NCBI RefSeq assembly: GCF_007845675.1 | Contig: NZ_VOBR01000006.1 | Location: forward strand, 124,001-188,000 | Source of the DNA: Lentzea tibetensis | GTDB taxonomy: Bacteria; Actinomycetota; Actinomycetes; Mycobacteriales; Pseudonocardiaceae | DNA length: 64,000 nt | Direction of reading: 5' to 3' | Shown: positions 51,025 to 61,169 of the stretch, one piece after another | How positions within the stretch are numbered: position 1 is the stretch's first letter | How the letters are laid out: each line of letters opens with the position of its first letter | Made by a program: the position numbers and the translations under genes | Notes under the pieces: generated by a model | What the model saw: the letters and a program-made list of their open reading frames with translations, nothing else | What the model was told of the DNA's origin: nothing | The model's database searches: none

Positions 51025-51371
51025 TCGGGTTCCTGCGCAGGCGGTTCATGCTCGTCACCGTGCGCGGCGACAGCATGATGCCGACGCTGCGGCCGGACCA
51101 GCGCGTGCTGGTGCGGCTCGGCAGGCCGTTCAGCGCCGACGACGTGGTCGTGTTCCGGACGGCCGCCGAGCACGTCTCGCTGATGATCAAACGCGTGGCC
51201 GCGGCACCGGGTGAGGCCGTCCCCGACGACATGAGGGACGTCGTCGGGGACGTCGTCGTCCCCGACGGGTTCGTGCTCGTGCGCGGCGACAACCCGCTGT
51301 CCGTCGACTCGCGGACCTTCGGCTACCTGCCCGCCGACGCGGTCGTCGGTCTGGTCAGGACGCCGAAGTGA
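51021..51371 (+). CDS. Minimal S26-type signal peptidase of the peptide cassette
   Basis: The 116-residue enzyme has the SPase I boxes: [10 protein letters not shown] with Ser18 as nucleophile, LMIKRVAA with Lys57 as general base, and [16 protein letters not shown] as the last box. It lacks a membrane anchor, unlike host signal peptidases. It could cut the precursor after Ala-Gly-Ala. It shares GTGA with the exporter, and its 3' end overlaps the convergent rel gene by 17 bp. Confidence 0.9.
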   Translation: MIGFLRRRFMLVTVRGDSMMPTLRPDQRVLVRLGRPFSADDVVVFRTAAEHVSLMIKRVAAAPGEAVPDDMRDVVGDVVVPDGFVLVRGDNPLSVDSRTFGYLPADAVVGLVRTPK

Positions 51372-53655
51372 CCCGGTAGACGTCGTACACGCCCTCGACG
51401 CTGCGCACCGCCTTGAGCACGTGCCCGAGGTGCTTCGGGTCGCCCATCTCGAACGAGAACCGCGACACCGCGACCCGGTCGCGCGACGTGGTGACCGAGG
51501 CCGAGAGGATGTTGACCCGCTCGTCCGCCAGCACCTTCGTGACGTCGCTGAGCAGCCGGTGCCGGTCGAGCGCCTCGACCTGGATCGCGACCAGGAAGAC
51601 GGACGACGCAGACGGCGCCCACTCGACGTCCAGCAGCCGCTCGGGCGAGCCCATCAGGTCGTCGGCGTTCGTGCAGTCCGTGCGGTGGACGCTGACGCCG
51701 CCGCCGCGGGTGACGAAGCCGAGGATGTCGTCGCCCGGCACCGGGGTGCAGCAGCGGGCGAGCTTGACCCACACGTCGCCCGCGTCCTTGACGATGACGC
51801 CCGCGTCGCCGGTCGCGCGCCGACGGGTGACCGTGGACGGGGTGGCGCGGTCCGCCAGCTCCTCCTCGGCGTGCTCGACGCCGCCGAGCTGGGCGACGAG
51901 GCGCTGCACGACGTGCCGCGCGGACGTGTGGCCCTCGCCGACCGCCGCGTACAGCGCGCTCATGTCCGGGTAGTGCAGTTCCTTGGACAGCGCGGCCATG
52001 GAGTCCGCGCTGACGAGGCGCTGGAGCGGCAGGCCGACGCGACGCACCTCCTTGGTGATCGCCTCCTTGCCCTGCTCGATCGCCTCTTCCTTGCGCTCCT
52101 TGGCGAACCACTGCTTGATCTTCGCCTTGGCGCGCGGTGACGCGACGAAGGACAGCCAGTCGCGGGACGGGCCCGCGCCCTCGGCCTTCGACGTGAAGAT
52201 CTCGACGACCTCGCCGTTCTCGAGCTTGCGCTCCAGCGCGACCAGGCGGCCGTTGACGCGGGCACCGATGCAGCGGTGGCCGACCTCGGTGTGCACGGCG
52301 TAGGCGAAGTCGACCGGCGTGGAGCCCGTGGGCAGCGTCTGCACGTCGCCCTTGGGCGTGAACACGAAGATCTCGCGCGCGGCGAGGTCCCAGCGCAACG
52401 ACTCCAGGAACTCACCGGGGTCCGCTGCCTCGCGCTGCCAGTCGAGGAGCTGCCGCATCCAGGCCATCTCGTCGATCTCGACGGACTTGCCGTTGTGCGT
52501 GCCCTTGGTCTCCTTGTACCGCCAGTGCGCGGCGATGCCGTACTCCGCGCGCTGGTGCATCTCGTGCGTGCGGATCTGCACCTCGAGCGGCTTGCCGTCC
52601 GGCCCGATCACGGTGGTGTGCAACGACTGGTACACGCCGAACCGCGGCTGCGCGATGTAGTCCTTGAACCGGCCGGGCATCGGCTGCCACAGCGCGTGCA
52701 CGACACCCATCGCGGCGTAGCAGTCGCGCACCTCGTCGACCTGGATGCGCACGCCGACGAGGTCGTGGATGTCGTCGAAGTCGCGGCCCCTGACGATCAT
52801 CTTCTGGTTGATCGAGTAGTAGTGCTTCGGCCGTCCCTCGACCTTGCCGACGATCCGCGCGGCCTCCAGCTGCGTGGACAGCTCGGTGATGACGGTGCCG
52901 AGGTACGTGTCGCGCGACGGGGCGCGGTTCGCGACGAGGCGGACGATCTCGTCGTACTTCTTCGGCTGCAGGATCGCGAACGCGAGGTCCTCCAGCTCCC
53001 ACTTGACGGTCGCCATGCCGAGGCGGTGCGCCAGCGGCGCCAGCACCTCGAGGGTCTCGCGGGCCTTGCGCGCCTGCTTCTCCGGCGGCAGGAACCGCAT
53101 GGTGCGCATGTTGTGCAGCCGGTCGGCGAGCTTGATGACCAGCACGCGCGGGTCCTTGGCCATCGCGATGACCATCTTGCGGATGGTCTCCGCCTCGGCT
53201 GCGGCGCCGAGCTTGACCTTGTCCAGCTTCGTGACGCCGTCCACGAGCCGCGCGACCTCGTCGCCGAAGTCCTCGCGCAGCTGGTTCAGCGAGTAGTCGG
53301 TGTCCTCCACGGTGTCGTGGAGCAGCGCCGCCACGAGCGTCGTGGTGTCCATGCCCAGCTCGGCCAGGATGGTCGCCACCGCGAGCGGGTGCGTGATGTA
53401 GGGGTCGCCGGACTTGCGGCGCTGGGGCCGGTGCTTCTCCTCGGCGACGTCGTACGCGCCCTGGAGCAGAGCGAGGTCCGCCTTCGGGTGCAGGTCGCGG
53501 TGCACGGCGGCGAGTGGTTCGAGAACCTGCTTCACGGGTGCCGCGCGCTGAGCTGTGATCCGGCGGGCGAGCCTCGCGCGGACACGCCGGGTAGCGGACG
53601 GTTGAGCTGCCCTGGCGGGGTCAACCGTCGTAGCGGGTTCGATGTCTTGACTCAA
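51355..53655 (-). CDS. rel: Bifunctional (p)ppGpp synthetase/hydrolase
   Basis: The 766-residue enzyme makes and degrades the stringent alarmone. The HD hydrolase domain has [10 protein letters not shown], and the synthetase domain has [12 protein letters not shown] and [13 protein letters not shown] (RxKD type, seen in bifunctional enzymes). TGS, helical and ACT domains follow ([27 protein letters not shown]). The TTG at 53655 is preferred to the GTG at 53661. It gives the usual MSQD start, and GAGGAG is then at a proper distance, while the GTG is only one base from it. Confidence 0.95.
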   Translation of the reverse strand: MSQDIEPATTVDPARAAQPSATRRVRARLARRITAQRAAPVKQVLEPLAAVHRDLHPKADLALLQGAYDVAEEKHRPQRRKSGDPYITHPLAVATILAELGMDTTTLVAALLHDTVEDTDYSLNQLREDFGDEVARLVDGVTKLDKVKLGAAAEAETIRKMVIAMAKDPRVLVIKLADRLHNMRTMRFLPPEKQARKARETLEVLAPLAHRLGMATVKWELEDLAFAILQPKKYDEIVRLVANRAPSRDTYLGTVITELSTQLEAARIVGKVEGRPKHYYSINQKMIVRGRDFDDIHDLVGVRIQVDEVRDCYAAMGVVHALWQPMPGRFKDYIAQPRFGVYQSLHTTVIGPDGKPLEVQIRTHEMHQRAEYGIAAHWRYKETKGTHNGKSVEIDEMAWMRQLLDWQREAADPGEFLESLRWDLAAREIFVFTPKGDVQTLPTGSTPVDFAYAVHTEVGHRCIGARVNGRLVALERKLENGEVVEIFTSKAEGAGPSRDWLSFVASPRAKAKIKQWFAKERKEEAIEQGKEAITKEVRRVGLPLQRLVSADSMAALSKELHYPDMSALYAAVGEGHTSARHVVQRLVAQLGGVEHAEEELADRATPSTVTRRRATGDAGVIVKDAGDVWVKLARCCTPVPGDDILGFVTRGGGVSVHRTDCTNADDLMGSPERLLDVEWAPSASSVFLVAIQVEALDRHRLLSDVTKVLADERVNILSASVTTSRDRVAVSRFSFEMGDPKHLGHVLKAVRSVEGVYDVYRVTSAS

Positions 53656-53886
53656 CCCCACGCTCCTCGGGTCTACGGGTACCGAGGATAACCCGCTTGT
53701 CGTCGTGAAAGTTCGTCCGGGGCGATGAGCGGCGTGGCTCACACGTCGAACGCATGGCCGTGTTCCGCTGAGCCGATCAGGGCAACCGCTCACGAATGCA
53801 CCACTCACGCAGTGTCAGTGGCCCGTCAGGCGGGCGTCGGCAGGGGTGAATACCCTTCGGGTTCACGATCTTTCCGGGGGATTTCC

Positions 53887-54192
53887 ATGGCTTCGCCGAC
53901 GCCCAGACTGTCCTACGTGCTCTGCCTCGCCTGGGCCGTGCCATCGATCTTCGTCACGCTCGGTGCGTTGTGGGTGACGGCCGGCGTGCCCGTCACGCTC
54001 AGGCTGGTGATGGGGCAGCTGTGGCTCGGGGTGATCCCGTGGCTGGTGTCGGCGTTCGTCACCTGGGACCACTTCAAGAACAAGCGGCCGCGTCACTGGC
54101 AGCTGGCGCTCGTCCCGCTGCCGTTCTTCCTCACGACGTTCTTCGTGGTGTCGCTGGCCGCCGGACTCATCGCGGCGGCGCTCACCAGGTAG
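53887..54192 (+). CDS. Small membrane protein
   Basis: The 101-residue protein has three membrane segments (about 10-35, 42-60 and 75-98) with a basic loop KNKRPRHW between the second and third. It resembles the next gene in the last membrane block (LPLPFFLTTFFVVSLAAG). Function is unknown. It is one of two genes of opposite orientation set between apt and rel. Confidence 0.65.
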   Translation: MASPTPRLSYVLCLAWAVPSIFVTLGALWVTAGVPVTLRLVMGQLWLGVIPWLVSAFVTWDHFKNKRPRHWQLALVPLPFFLTTFFVVSLAAGLIAAALTR

Positions 54193-54245
54193 GACCGGCC
54201 ACGAGCTCTTAGGATTCGTACTCTCGATCACCACTGGGGGAACCG

Positions 54246-54852
54246 ATGACCACCGATCCCGCTTCGCCCGCGCCGCAGCCCGAGCAGCAGACGCCCGAAC
54301 ATCAGACGCAGTACCCGGCCGCACAACCGGTCGGGTACACGCAGCCGGCGCCCGAGGCCGCCCAGTACCCGGAAGCTCAGTACCCGGAAGTGGCTCAGCA
54401 CCCGCAGGCTCAGCCGTACCCGCAGTACCCGGCTCAGGCGTACGCGCAGCCCTATCCGGGTCAGCCGCAGCCGTACCCCGGCCAAGCCGTACCCAGGCCA
54501 GCCGTACGCGCCTCCAGGAGGACCGGGCTACCCGCCACCGGGCTACGCCTACGGCCAGCCGTACCCGCAGCCTCAGACGGGCAGGACGTCGTTCGGCATC
54601 GTGCTGGCCGCCGCACTCCCCTGGCCGGTCGGCATCCTGGTGCTGATGTTCGCCGCGCTGGGCGCACCGGACGACCCCGGAGCCGCGGGCAGGCTGGTGG
54701 GCTTCATGATGTTCCCGTGGCTGGGCGCTGCGTTCTTCACGTGGCTGATCTTCCGCCGCAAGCGGGTGAACTTCTTCGTCCTGCTCGCCGTGACGCTGCC
54801 GTTCTTCTTCCTGCTGTTCGGCTTCGCCGCGGCGGGAAGGCTAAACGGCTAG
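54246..54852 (+). pseudogene. Frameshifted gene for a Pro/Gln/Tyr-rich membrane protein
   Basis: From ATG 54246 the frame codes for about 80 residues rich in PQ and PY repeats (QPYPGQP). The natural continuation (PYPGQPYAPPGG, then GYPPPGYAYGQPYPQPQ, followed by two or three membrane segments) is found one frame away and ends at 54852. One extra A in GGCCAAGCC near 54485 explains the shift: without it the repeat unit CAGCCGTACCC would run on. The reconstructed protein has about 200 residues. It may be a phase-variable tract, a sequencing error or a true inactivating mutation. Confidence 0.75.
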
Positions 54853-55359
54853 CAACGCGTTGACCTCGCGGCCGGCCAGCCTGGCGCGGCCGTCGAGCGC
54901 GGTGATCTCCAGAACCACGGACACGCCGGTCACGATGCCGCCCGCCCGCTCCACGAGCTGGCAGGCGGCCTCAGCCGTGCCACCGGTGGCGAGCACGTCG
55001 TCGACCACGACGACGTGCTGGCCGGGGTGGATCGCGTCGGCCGGGAGCTCCAGCGTGGCCTCGCCGTACTCCAACGCGTAGGAGACGCGGTCCGCGACCA
55101 CGGGCAGCTTGCCCGGCTTGCGCAGCGGCACGACGCCGTAGCGCCAGCCGTATCCGAGTGCGGCACCGAGCAGGAAGCCGCGTGACTCGATCGCGGCGAT
55201 CAGCTGGGTGGACTCGGCGAGCTTGTCCTGCAACGCGTCGACCACGGTGCGCAATGCGTCCGGATCCGCGAGAACCGGCGTGAGGTCCCGGAAGACGACC
55301 CCCGGCTGGGGGAAGTCCGGGACCTCACGCATCAGTCCCAGTGCTTTGTCCAGCTTCAA
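54841..55359 (-). CDS. apt: Adenine phosphoribosyltransferase
   Basis: The 172-residue enzyme salvages adenine with PRPP to AMP. It shows the family start VPDFPQPGVVFRDLTPVLAD, the IESRGFLLGAALGY block and the PRPP loop VVVVDDVLATGGTAEAA. The TTG at 55359 overlaps the stop of secF (TTGA) and gives the usual N-terminal helix; an internal ATG at 55332 would cut it short. Order secD-secF-apt matches other actinobacteria. Confidence 0.95.
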   Translation of the reverse strand: MKLDKALGLMREVPDFPQPGVVFRDLTPVLADPDALRTVVDALQDKLAESTQLIAAIESRGFLLGAALGYGWRYGVVPLRKPGKLPVVADRVSYALEYGEATLELPADAIHPGQHVVVVDDVLATGGTAEAACQLVERAGGIVTGVSVVLEITALDGRARLAGREVNALLAV

Positions 55360-56516
55360 CGCTGCTTCTTCCCCGAGGGGCGTCCGCGGCGGACATCGGC
55401 GGACTTCGCGGTGCGCGAGGGCACGCTGGCCGCAGCGGCCATCGCCTTCTCGCGGCGCAGGTCGGCGTCCAGCACCTCGTCGTCGGACGACTCGATCTCC
55501 GACTCCGACGCGGCGGCAGCCGACACGCCCTTGGCGCGGCGGGTCTCGACGCGCTTGGCCTGCGCCTTGTACTTCGGGTCGCGGTTCTTCAGGTCCACCA
55601 GCACCGGCGTCGCGATGAAGATCGACGACAGGGCGCCGACGAACATACCCGTGAGCTGCACCAGCGCGAGGTCCTGCAGCGTGCCGACGCCGAGCACGAC
55701 CACGCCGACGATCAGCAGGCCGATGACCGGCAGCAGCGCGATCAGCGAGGTGTTGATCGACCGCATCAGGGTCTGGTTCAGCGCGAGGTTCGCGGCCTCC
55801 GCGTACGTGCGGCGGGTCAGGCCCAGCAGGCCTCGGGTGTTCTCCTTGACCTTGTCGAACACGACGACCGTGTCGTACAGGGAGAAGCCGAGGATGGTGA
55901 GCAGACCGATCACCGTCGCGGGCGTGACCTCGAAGCCGATGAGCGAGTACACGCCCGCCGTGATCACGACGTCGTGGAACACCGCGACGAGCGCGGCGAT
56001 CGCCATGTGCAGCTCGAAGTACAGGGCCAGGAACAGCACGACCGCGATGAAGAAGACGATGAGCGCGATCACCGCCTGCTGGGTGATCTCACCGCCCCAC
56101 GACGCGCTGACGGCGCTGTCGCTGATCGAGCCCTGACCGCCCTTGGGGTTGAGCTTGGTGGCCAGCTCCGTCTTCAGCTTCAGCACCTGCGCGGTGTCGA
56201 GCGCCGAGGAACGGATCTGGATGCTGGCCGAGTCGCCGGAGCCGACCTTCTGGACCGCGGCGGGCTCCTGGCCGAGCGCGGACTTGAAGGCGGCCTCGAC
56301 CGAGCCGACCTCGATGGGCGCGCTGGTGGCCGACACCGCGGCCATCTGCACCTTGGTGCCGCCCTTGAAGTCGATGCCCAGGTTGAAGCCCTGGAAGACC
56401 ATCGAGCCGATGCAGATCAGCAAGATGATCGCCGAGGTGGTGTACCAGCGCTTGCGCTTGCCGACGATGTCGAACGCGCCGTTGCCGACGTACAGGCGTG
56501 AGAGCAAGGATCCCAT
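55356..56516 (-). CDS. secF: Protein translocase subunit SecF
   Basis: The 386-residue protein has six membrane segments and SecF marks: GIDFKGGTKVQ near the start, the large extracytoplasmic loop, and YDTVVVFDKVKENTRG. With SecD it uses the proton gradient to drive late steps of protein export. A basic C-terminal tail of about 100 residues is longer than usual. Confidence 0.96.
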   Translation of the reverse strand: MGSLLSRLYVGNGAFDIVGKRKRWYTTSAIILLICIGSMVFQGFNLGIDFKGGTKVQMAAVSATSAPIEVGSVEAAFKSALGQEPAAVQKVGSGDSASIQIRSSALDTAQVLKLKTELATKLNPKGGQGSISDSAVSASWGGEITQQAVIALIVFFIAVVLFLALYFELHMAIAALVAVFHDVVITAGVYSLIGFEVTPATVIGLLTILGFSLYDTVVVFDKVKENTRGLLGLTRRTYAEAANLALNQTLMRSINTSLIALLPVIGLLIVGVVVLGVGTLQDLALVQLTGMFVGALSSIFIATPVLVDLKNRDPKYKAQAKRVETRRAKGVSAAAASESEIESSDDEVLDADLRREKAMAAAASVPSRTAKSADVRRGRPSGKKQR

Positions 56517-56521
56517 GATCG

Positions 56522-58294
56522 TCAGGCCTCCTTCACGGCGGTCTTGGCCGTAGTCGAGGCGCGGTGCGATGCGCCTTCACGCGCTGCGCCACCCAGGCCG
56601 GAGAACTTGGGGTTGGACAGGAACTTGGAGTGCGACGCCATCGCGACCAGCGGATGCGTCACGAGGAACACGACCACGAGGTCGAGGACCGTCGACATGC
56701 CCAGGGTGAACGCGAAGCCCTTCACCTGGCCGACCGCGATCACGTACAGCACGGCGGCGGCGATGAAGCTGACCGCGTCCGCGGACAGGATCGTGCGGCG
56801 GGAGCGGACCCACGCGCGCGGCACGGCCGAGCGGAACGTCCGGCCTTCACGCACCTCGTCTTTCAGTCGTTCGAAGAAGACGATGAACGAGTCGGCCGTG
56901 ATACCGATCGCGACGATGAACCCGGCGATGCCCGCGAGGTCGAGCGTGAACCCGATCCAGCGTCCGAGCAGCACCAGCACCGCGTAGATGATCAGCGCCG
57001 AGAGACCCAGCGACAGGATCGTCAGGATGCCGAGCAGGCGGTAGTAGAACATGCAGTAGACGAACACCAGCGCCAGGCCGATGCCGCCCGCGATCAGGCC
57101 CGCCTTCAGGTACGTGAGACCCAGGGTCGGCGAGATCGTCTGCGCCTCGGAGGTGCCGAACGACAGCGGCAGCGAGCCGTACTTCAGCACGTTCGCCAGG
57201 TTGTCGGCTTCCTTGCGGGTGAACTTGCCGGAGATCTCGGTGTTGCCGCCGAGGATCGCGGACTGGATGTTCGGCGCGGAGACCACCTTGCCGTCGAGCA
57301 CGACGGCGACCGGCTGGTTGACGTTGGCGGAGGTGAACTTGCCCCACTTCTCGCCGCCCTCGGACTTGAAGGACAGGTTCACGACGAAGCCGGCGCCCTG
57401 CTGGTTGTTCGTCGCGACCGCGTTGTCCACGTCCTGGCCGGTGAGCCGGGAGAACGTCGAGAAGTCGTCCTTCTTGACGGCCGGGTCGTCGGTGTCGACC
57501 GGAGCGAGGATGTACTTGAACTCGCCCTTCTGGTCACACGCGACGAGCGGGAGCTTCAGGTCGTCGTTGCCGATCAGCGGGTCCGGCTTCGTGCAGTCCA
57601 GCATGGCCGCGGCCTGCTGGAGGATGTTCTGGTCCACGCTCTGGCGCAGCGCACGCGCGGCCTGGATCTCCTCCGCGAGCTTCGGGTCGGTGCCCGGCGC
57701 GACGGACGGCGGAGTGGACGGCGCGGTCGAGGACGGCGGCGCGGTCGACGAGGACGGCGGCGGTGTGCTGCTCGACGGCTGGCCCTGGAGCGCCGGAGCG
57801 GGGCGGCCCTGCGGCGGCGCGCTCGACGACGGCGGGGCGACGCTCGACGACGGGTTGCCCGCCGACGGAGGCGTCGAGGGCTCCGGCTGCTGCGGCTGCG
57901 GCTGCACGCCCGCCGGGATCGGCTGGCTCAGCACCTTGCGGAACGCCAGGAAGGCGGTCTGGCCGAGGCTCTTCGCACCCTCGCTGTCCGCGCCGGGAAC
58001 GGTGATGACGAGGTTCGTGCCGTCACGCACCACCTCGGCGCCCGAGACACCGAGACCGTTCACGCGGGTCTCGATGAGCCCGCGCGCTCGGGTCAGCGCT
58101 TCTTCACTCGGTTGCCCGCCGTCCGCGAGGCGCGCCGTCAGGGTGACGAGCGTGCCGCCCTGGAGGTCGATTCCGAGCTTGGGCTTGGCCGAACCGTTGC
58201 CGGTGAAGAACACCAGTGCATAAAGCGCGACCACGATGAGGACAAAACTCGCCAGATACTTCGCGGGGCGAATTTGCCCGGCCGGAGGTGCCAC
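56522..58294 (-). CDS. secD: Protein translocase subunit SecD
   Basis: The 590-residue protein has the SecD opening (LGIDLQGGTLVTLTA), six membrane segments and GITADSFIVFFERLKDEVREG near the end. A Pro/Ser-rich insertion of about 80 residues (about 120-200) interrupts the extracytoplasmic part; such inserts are common in actinobacterial SecD. GTG 58294 has AGGAG upstream. It forms an operon with secF five bases downstream. Confidence 0.96.
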   Translation of the reverse strand: MAPPAGQIRPAKYLASFVLIVVALYALVFFTGNGSAKPKLGIDLQGGTLVTLTARLADGGQPSEEALTRARGLIETRVNGLGVSGAEVVRDGTNLVITVPGADSEGAKSLGQTAFLAFRKVLSQPIPAGVQPQPQQPEPSTPPSAGNPSSSVAPPSSSAPPQGRPAPALQGQPSSSTPPPSSSTAPPSSTAPSTPPSVAPGTDPKLAEEIQAARALRQSVDQNILQQAAAMLDCTKPDPLIGNDDLKLPLVACDQKGEFKYILAPVDTDDPAVKKDDFSTFSRLTGQDVDNAVATNNQQGAGFVVNLSFKSEGGEKWGKFTSANVNQPVAVVLDGKVVSAPNIQSAILGGNTEISGKFTRKEADNLANVLKYGSLPLSFGTSEAQTISPTLGLTYLKAGLIAGGIGLALVFVYCMFYYRLLGILTILSLGLSALIIYAVLVLLGRWIGFTLDLAGIAGFIVAIGITADSFIVFFERLKDEVREGRTFRSAVPRAWVRSRRTILSADAVSFIAAAVLYVIAVGQVKGFAFTLGMSTVLDLVVVFLVTHPLVAMASHSKFLSNPKFSGLGGAAREGASHRASTTAKTAVKEA

Positions 58295-58422
58295 GATCCG
58301 TCCGTCTCCTAGTGCTGATGGTTGTCGAGCGCGAAGACTATCCCGCGCCGCGTGAGCTGCGCGTCACTACCTGGAGTTGGCGGTGTTCACATTTGCCAAC
58401 TCCAGGTGGACGCGTCCCGACT

Positions 58423-58788
58423 CTACTTCTTGGCGTCGTGCTCGAGCGGCTCGGCGATCTGCGCGGTGGATTCGGGGGCGGTGGTCTCCTCGACCTCGTC
58501 TTCGGTCTCGTCGACCTCGTCGGTCTCGATCACCTTCTCGCGGATCGCGGCACGCAGCCACGTCGTGACCACTCCGTCCGCGATCTCGATGTCGATGGTG
58601 GTGTCGTCGCTGGCGTCCGCGATCGTGCCGTAGAGGCCCGACGTGGTCATGACGCGGTCACCCGCTTCGAGCGAGTTCTGCAGCTGCTGCTGCTCGGCCA
58701 TCGCGCGCTTCTGCTTGCGGGCGCTGAGGAACAGCGGCACAGCGAGCAGCACCAGCAGCAACGGGAACATCAGGGACGAAAGGTTCAT
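58423..58788 (-). CDS. yajC: Preprotein translocase accessory protein YajC
   Basis: The 121-residue protein has an N-terminal membrane helix (FPLLLVLLAVPLFLSARKQKR) and the YajC domain (SLEAGDRVMTTSGLYGTIADASD). An acidic tail follows. It binds SecDF. The second ATG (58788) is preferred because GGAG then lies at a suitable distance. Confidence 0.94.
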   Translation of the reverse strand: MNLSSLMFPLLLVLLAVPLFLSARKQKRAMAEQQQLQNSLEAGDRVMTTSGLYGTIADASDDTTIDIEIADGVVTTWLRAAIREKVIETDEVDETEDEVEETTAPESTAQIAEPLEHDAKK

Positions 58789-58861
58789 CATTCTCCGTTC
58801 AGGCGGACGCGAGGGATTTCCACGTCCGATATGTCTGGGTGCTGACGCCGATTCTGCCAGC

Positions 58862-59875
58862 TCACCAGAGCTGATCACCGGCGGGCGGCTCCAGCCCGAG
58901 GTGCAGCCACGCGGCCGGGGTCGCCACGCGCCCACGCGGCGTGCGGGCCAGCATGCCAGCACGCACCAGGTAAGGCTCACACACCTCCTCGACCGTGGTG
59001 GGTTCCTCCCCCACCGCGACCGCCAGCGTGGACACCCCGACCGGGCCTCCGCCGAACGACTTGACCAGCGCGGACAGCACCGCGCGGTCGAGCCGGTCGA
59101 GGCCGAGCTCGTCGACGTCGTAGACCTCGAGCGCCTGCCTCGCGATGTCCATCGTCACGCTGCCGTCGGCCCTGACCTCGGCGAAGTCGCGGACGCGGCG
59201 CAGCAGCCTGTTCGCGATGCGGGGCGTGCCGCGGGACCGTCCGGCGATCTCGGCGGCGCCGTCGTCGTGCAGGTCGACGCCCAGGATCTTGGCGCTCCTC
59301 TTCACGATCAGGTCGAGGTCGCGCGCCTCGTAGAACTCCATGTGGGCGGTGAAACCGAAACGATCTCGCAACGGACCCGTTAGCGAACCGGAGCGCGTGG
59401 TGGCGCCGACGAGGGTGAACGGCGCGATGTCGAGCGGGATGCTCGTCGCGCCCGGCCCCTTGCCGACGACGACGTCGACCCGGAAGTCCTCCATCGCGAG
59501 GTACAGCATCTCCTCGGCCGGGCGGGCCATCCGGTGGATCTCGTCGATGAACAGGACGTCGCCCTCGACCAGGTTCGACAGCATCGCCGCCAGGTCACCC
59601 GCGCGTTCCAGCGCGGGACCGGACGTGATCCGGATGGCGCTGCCCAGCTCGGTCGCGATGATCATCGCGAGGCTGGTCTTCCCGAGCCCGGGAGGGCCGC
59701 TGAGCAACACGTGGTCCGGTGGCGAACCCCTGCGCAGGGCACCGTGCAGCACCAGTTCCAGCTGCTCGCGGACGCGGTGCTGCCCGACGAACTCGTGCAG
59801 GTCGCGCGGGCGCAGCGTGGTCTCGACGTCGCGCTCGGCCGGCACGGCGTACGGGGAGAGCTCCTCGTCGCTCAC
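58862..59875 (-). CDS. ruvB: Holliday junction helicase motor RuvB
   Basis: The 337-residue AAA+ ATPase has Walker [12 protein letters not shown], Walker [12 protein letters not shown], sensor region [19 protein letters not shown] and the C-terminal winged helix. With RuvA it moves Holliday junctions in recombination repair. The GTG start overlaps the ruvA stop (GTGA). Confidence 0.97.
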   Translation of the reverse strand: MSDEELSPYAVPAERDVETTLRPRDLHEFVGQHRVREQLELVLHGALRRGSPPDHVLLSGPPGLGKTSLAMIIATELGSAIRITSGPALERAGDLAAMLSNLVEGDVLFIDEIHRMARPAEEMLYLAMEDFRVDVVVGKGPGATSIPLDIAPFTLVGATTRSGSLTGPLRDRFGFTAHMEFYEARDLDLIVKRSAKILGVDLHDDGAAEIAGRSRGTPRIANRLLRRVRDFAEVRADGSVTMDIARQALEVYDVDELGLDRLDRAVLSALVKSFGGGPVGVSTLAVAVGEEPTTVEEVCEPYLVRAGMLARTPRGRVATPAAWLHLGLEPPAGDQLW

Positions 59876-60456
59876 TTGCGCCCCAGCGTGGCGAGCGCAC
59901 GCCTGAGCACGGCGCTGGTCGACTGCTCGGGGTTGTCCGCGAGCACGGAGTCGACCGTGGACTCGGCGGACTTGGCCGGGAAGCCCAGCCCGAGCAGCGC
60001 CTCGACGACGTGCTCGCGCACCACGCCGTTCGCGACCGGCGAGTGGGCGGCCGGGAGCGCGCCGACCTTGTCGCGCAGCTCGATGATCAGGCGTTCGGCG
60101 CCCTTCTTGCCGATGCCGGGCACCTGGGTGAGCACGGTGATGTTGCCCTCGGCCAGCGCGTGGCGCAGCTTGTCCGGTTCGAGCACGGCCAGCGTCGCCA
60201 GCGCGAGCCGCGGCCCGATGCCGCTGACGGTCTGGAGCAGCCCGAACAGCTCGCGCGCCTCGACGTCTCCGAAGCCGAACAGGGTGAGCGAGTCCTCGCG
60301 GACGACCAGTGTCGTCGCCAGGTGCGCCTCTTCTCCCCTGCGCAGCGAGGCGAGCGTGCTGGGCGTGGCCTGCACGGCGAACCCGACCCCGCCGACCTCG
60401 ACGACCGCGTGGTCGAGCCCGACCGACTGCACCTGACCGCGCAGTGACGAGATCAC
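59872..60456 (-). CDS. ruvA: Holliday junction DNA-binding protein RuvA
   Basis: The 194-residue protein has the OB-fold start [20 protein letters not shown], helix-hairpin-helix DNA-binding stretches ([14 protein letters not shown] and [15 protein letters not shown]) and a C-terminal domain that contacts RuvB. GTGA overlaps join it to ruvC and ruvB. Confidence 0.97.
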   Translation of the reverse strand: MISSLRGQVQSVGLDHAVVEVGGVGFAVQATPSTLASLRRGEEAHLATTLVVREDSLTLFGFGDVEARELFGLLQTVSGIGPRLALATLAVLEPDKLRHALAEGNITVLTQVPGIGKKGAERLIIELRDKVGALPAAHSPVANGVVREHVVEALLGLGFPAKSAESTVDSVLADNPEQSTSAVLRRALATLGRK

Positions 60457-61028
60457 CGGCCACCTCCCTGCTTCGCTGCTGCCTCGGCGATTCTCGCGCG
60501 ATGCGTCCTGGCCAGTTCGTCCGCCCTGCGCTGCGCCTCTTCGAGCCGGTTGCGCATCGGCGCGCGCCAGTGGTGGCAGATCGCGAGCGCCAGCGCGTCC
60601 GCCGCGTCCGCCGGCTTCGGCGCTGTCTTGAGGCCGAGCAGCTTCGTGACCATGGCGGTGACCTGGGCCTTGTCCGCGCGGCCCGATCCGGTGACCGCGG
60701 CCTTGACCTCGCTCGGCGTGTGGAAGACGACCGGCAGGTCCCGCCTCGCCGCCGCCAGCGCGACCACGCCGCTCGCCTGCGCGGTGCCCATCGCGGTGCG
60801 CACGTTGTGCTGGCTGAACACCCGCTCGATCGCGACGACGTCCGGCCGGTGCCGCTCGAGCCAGCGTTCGACCTCGTCGGAGAGCAGGAGCAGCCGGACG
60901 GCGAGGTCCGCGTCGACCGGGGTGCGCACCACGTCCACCGCGACGCACCGCACCGTCCGGCCGGGACCTCCGTCGACGACGCCGAACCCGCACCGGGTCA
61001 GACCGGGGTCAACCCCGAACACACGCAC
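60453..61028 (-). CDS. ruvC: Holliday junction resolvase RuvC
   Basis: The 191-residue nuclease has the catalytic acids Asp7 (VFGVDPGL), Glu68 (AIERVF), Asp141 and Asp144 (DAADALALA), as in the Escherichia coli enzyme. It cuts Holliday junctions moved by RuvAB. GTG 61028 has AAGGAG eight bases upstream. An SOS box lies just before it. Confidence 0.97.
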   Translation of the reverse strand: MRVFGVDPGLTRCGFGVVDGGPGRTVRCVAVDVVRTPVDADLAVRLLLLSDEVERWLERHRPDVVAIERVFSQHNVRTAMGTAQASGVVALAAARRDLPVVFHTPSEVKAAVTGSGRADKAQVTAMVTKLLGLKTAPKPADAADALALAICHHWRAPMRNRLEEAQRRADELARTHRARIAEAAAKQGGGR

Positions 61029-61042
61029 CAGCCCACTCCTTC

Positions 61043-61058
61043 ACGAACACTCGTTCGA
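61043..61058 (-). promoter_or_regulatory. LexA (SOS) box of ruvCAB
   Basis: ACGAACACTCGTTCGA differs from the actinobacterial consensus TCGAACNNNNGTTCGA in only one base. It sits 14 bp upstream of the ruvC start, a known place for SOS control of ruvCAB. Confidence 0.8.
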
Positions 61059-61169
61059 ACCTTAGAGCCTCCCCTCTCCCCCACCTCCCCCGACACGCCT
61101 CGGACTGGCTCGACCGCGAGAGCGGTACCTCCGTTCGCCGTAGTGAGACGGCCTTACTAAGGTGGCGCG

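Noticed and set aside
47862-51371. Lanthipeptide, lasso or sactipeptide cluster
   Set aside because: No dehydratase, cyclase, asparagine-synthetase-like cyclase or radical SAM enzyme is in the cassette; the radical SAM and asnB genes lie far away and have their own roles.
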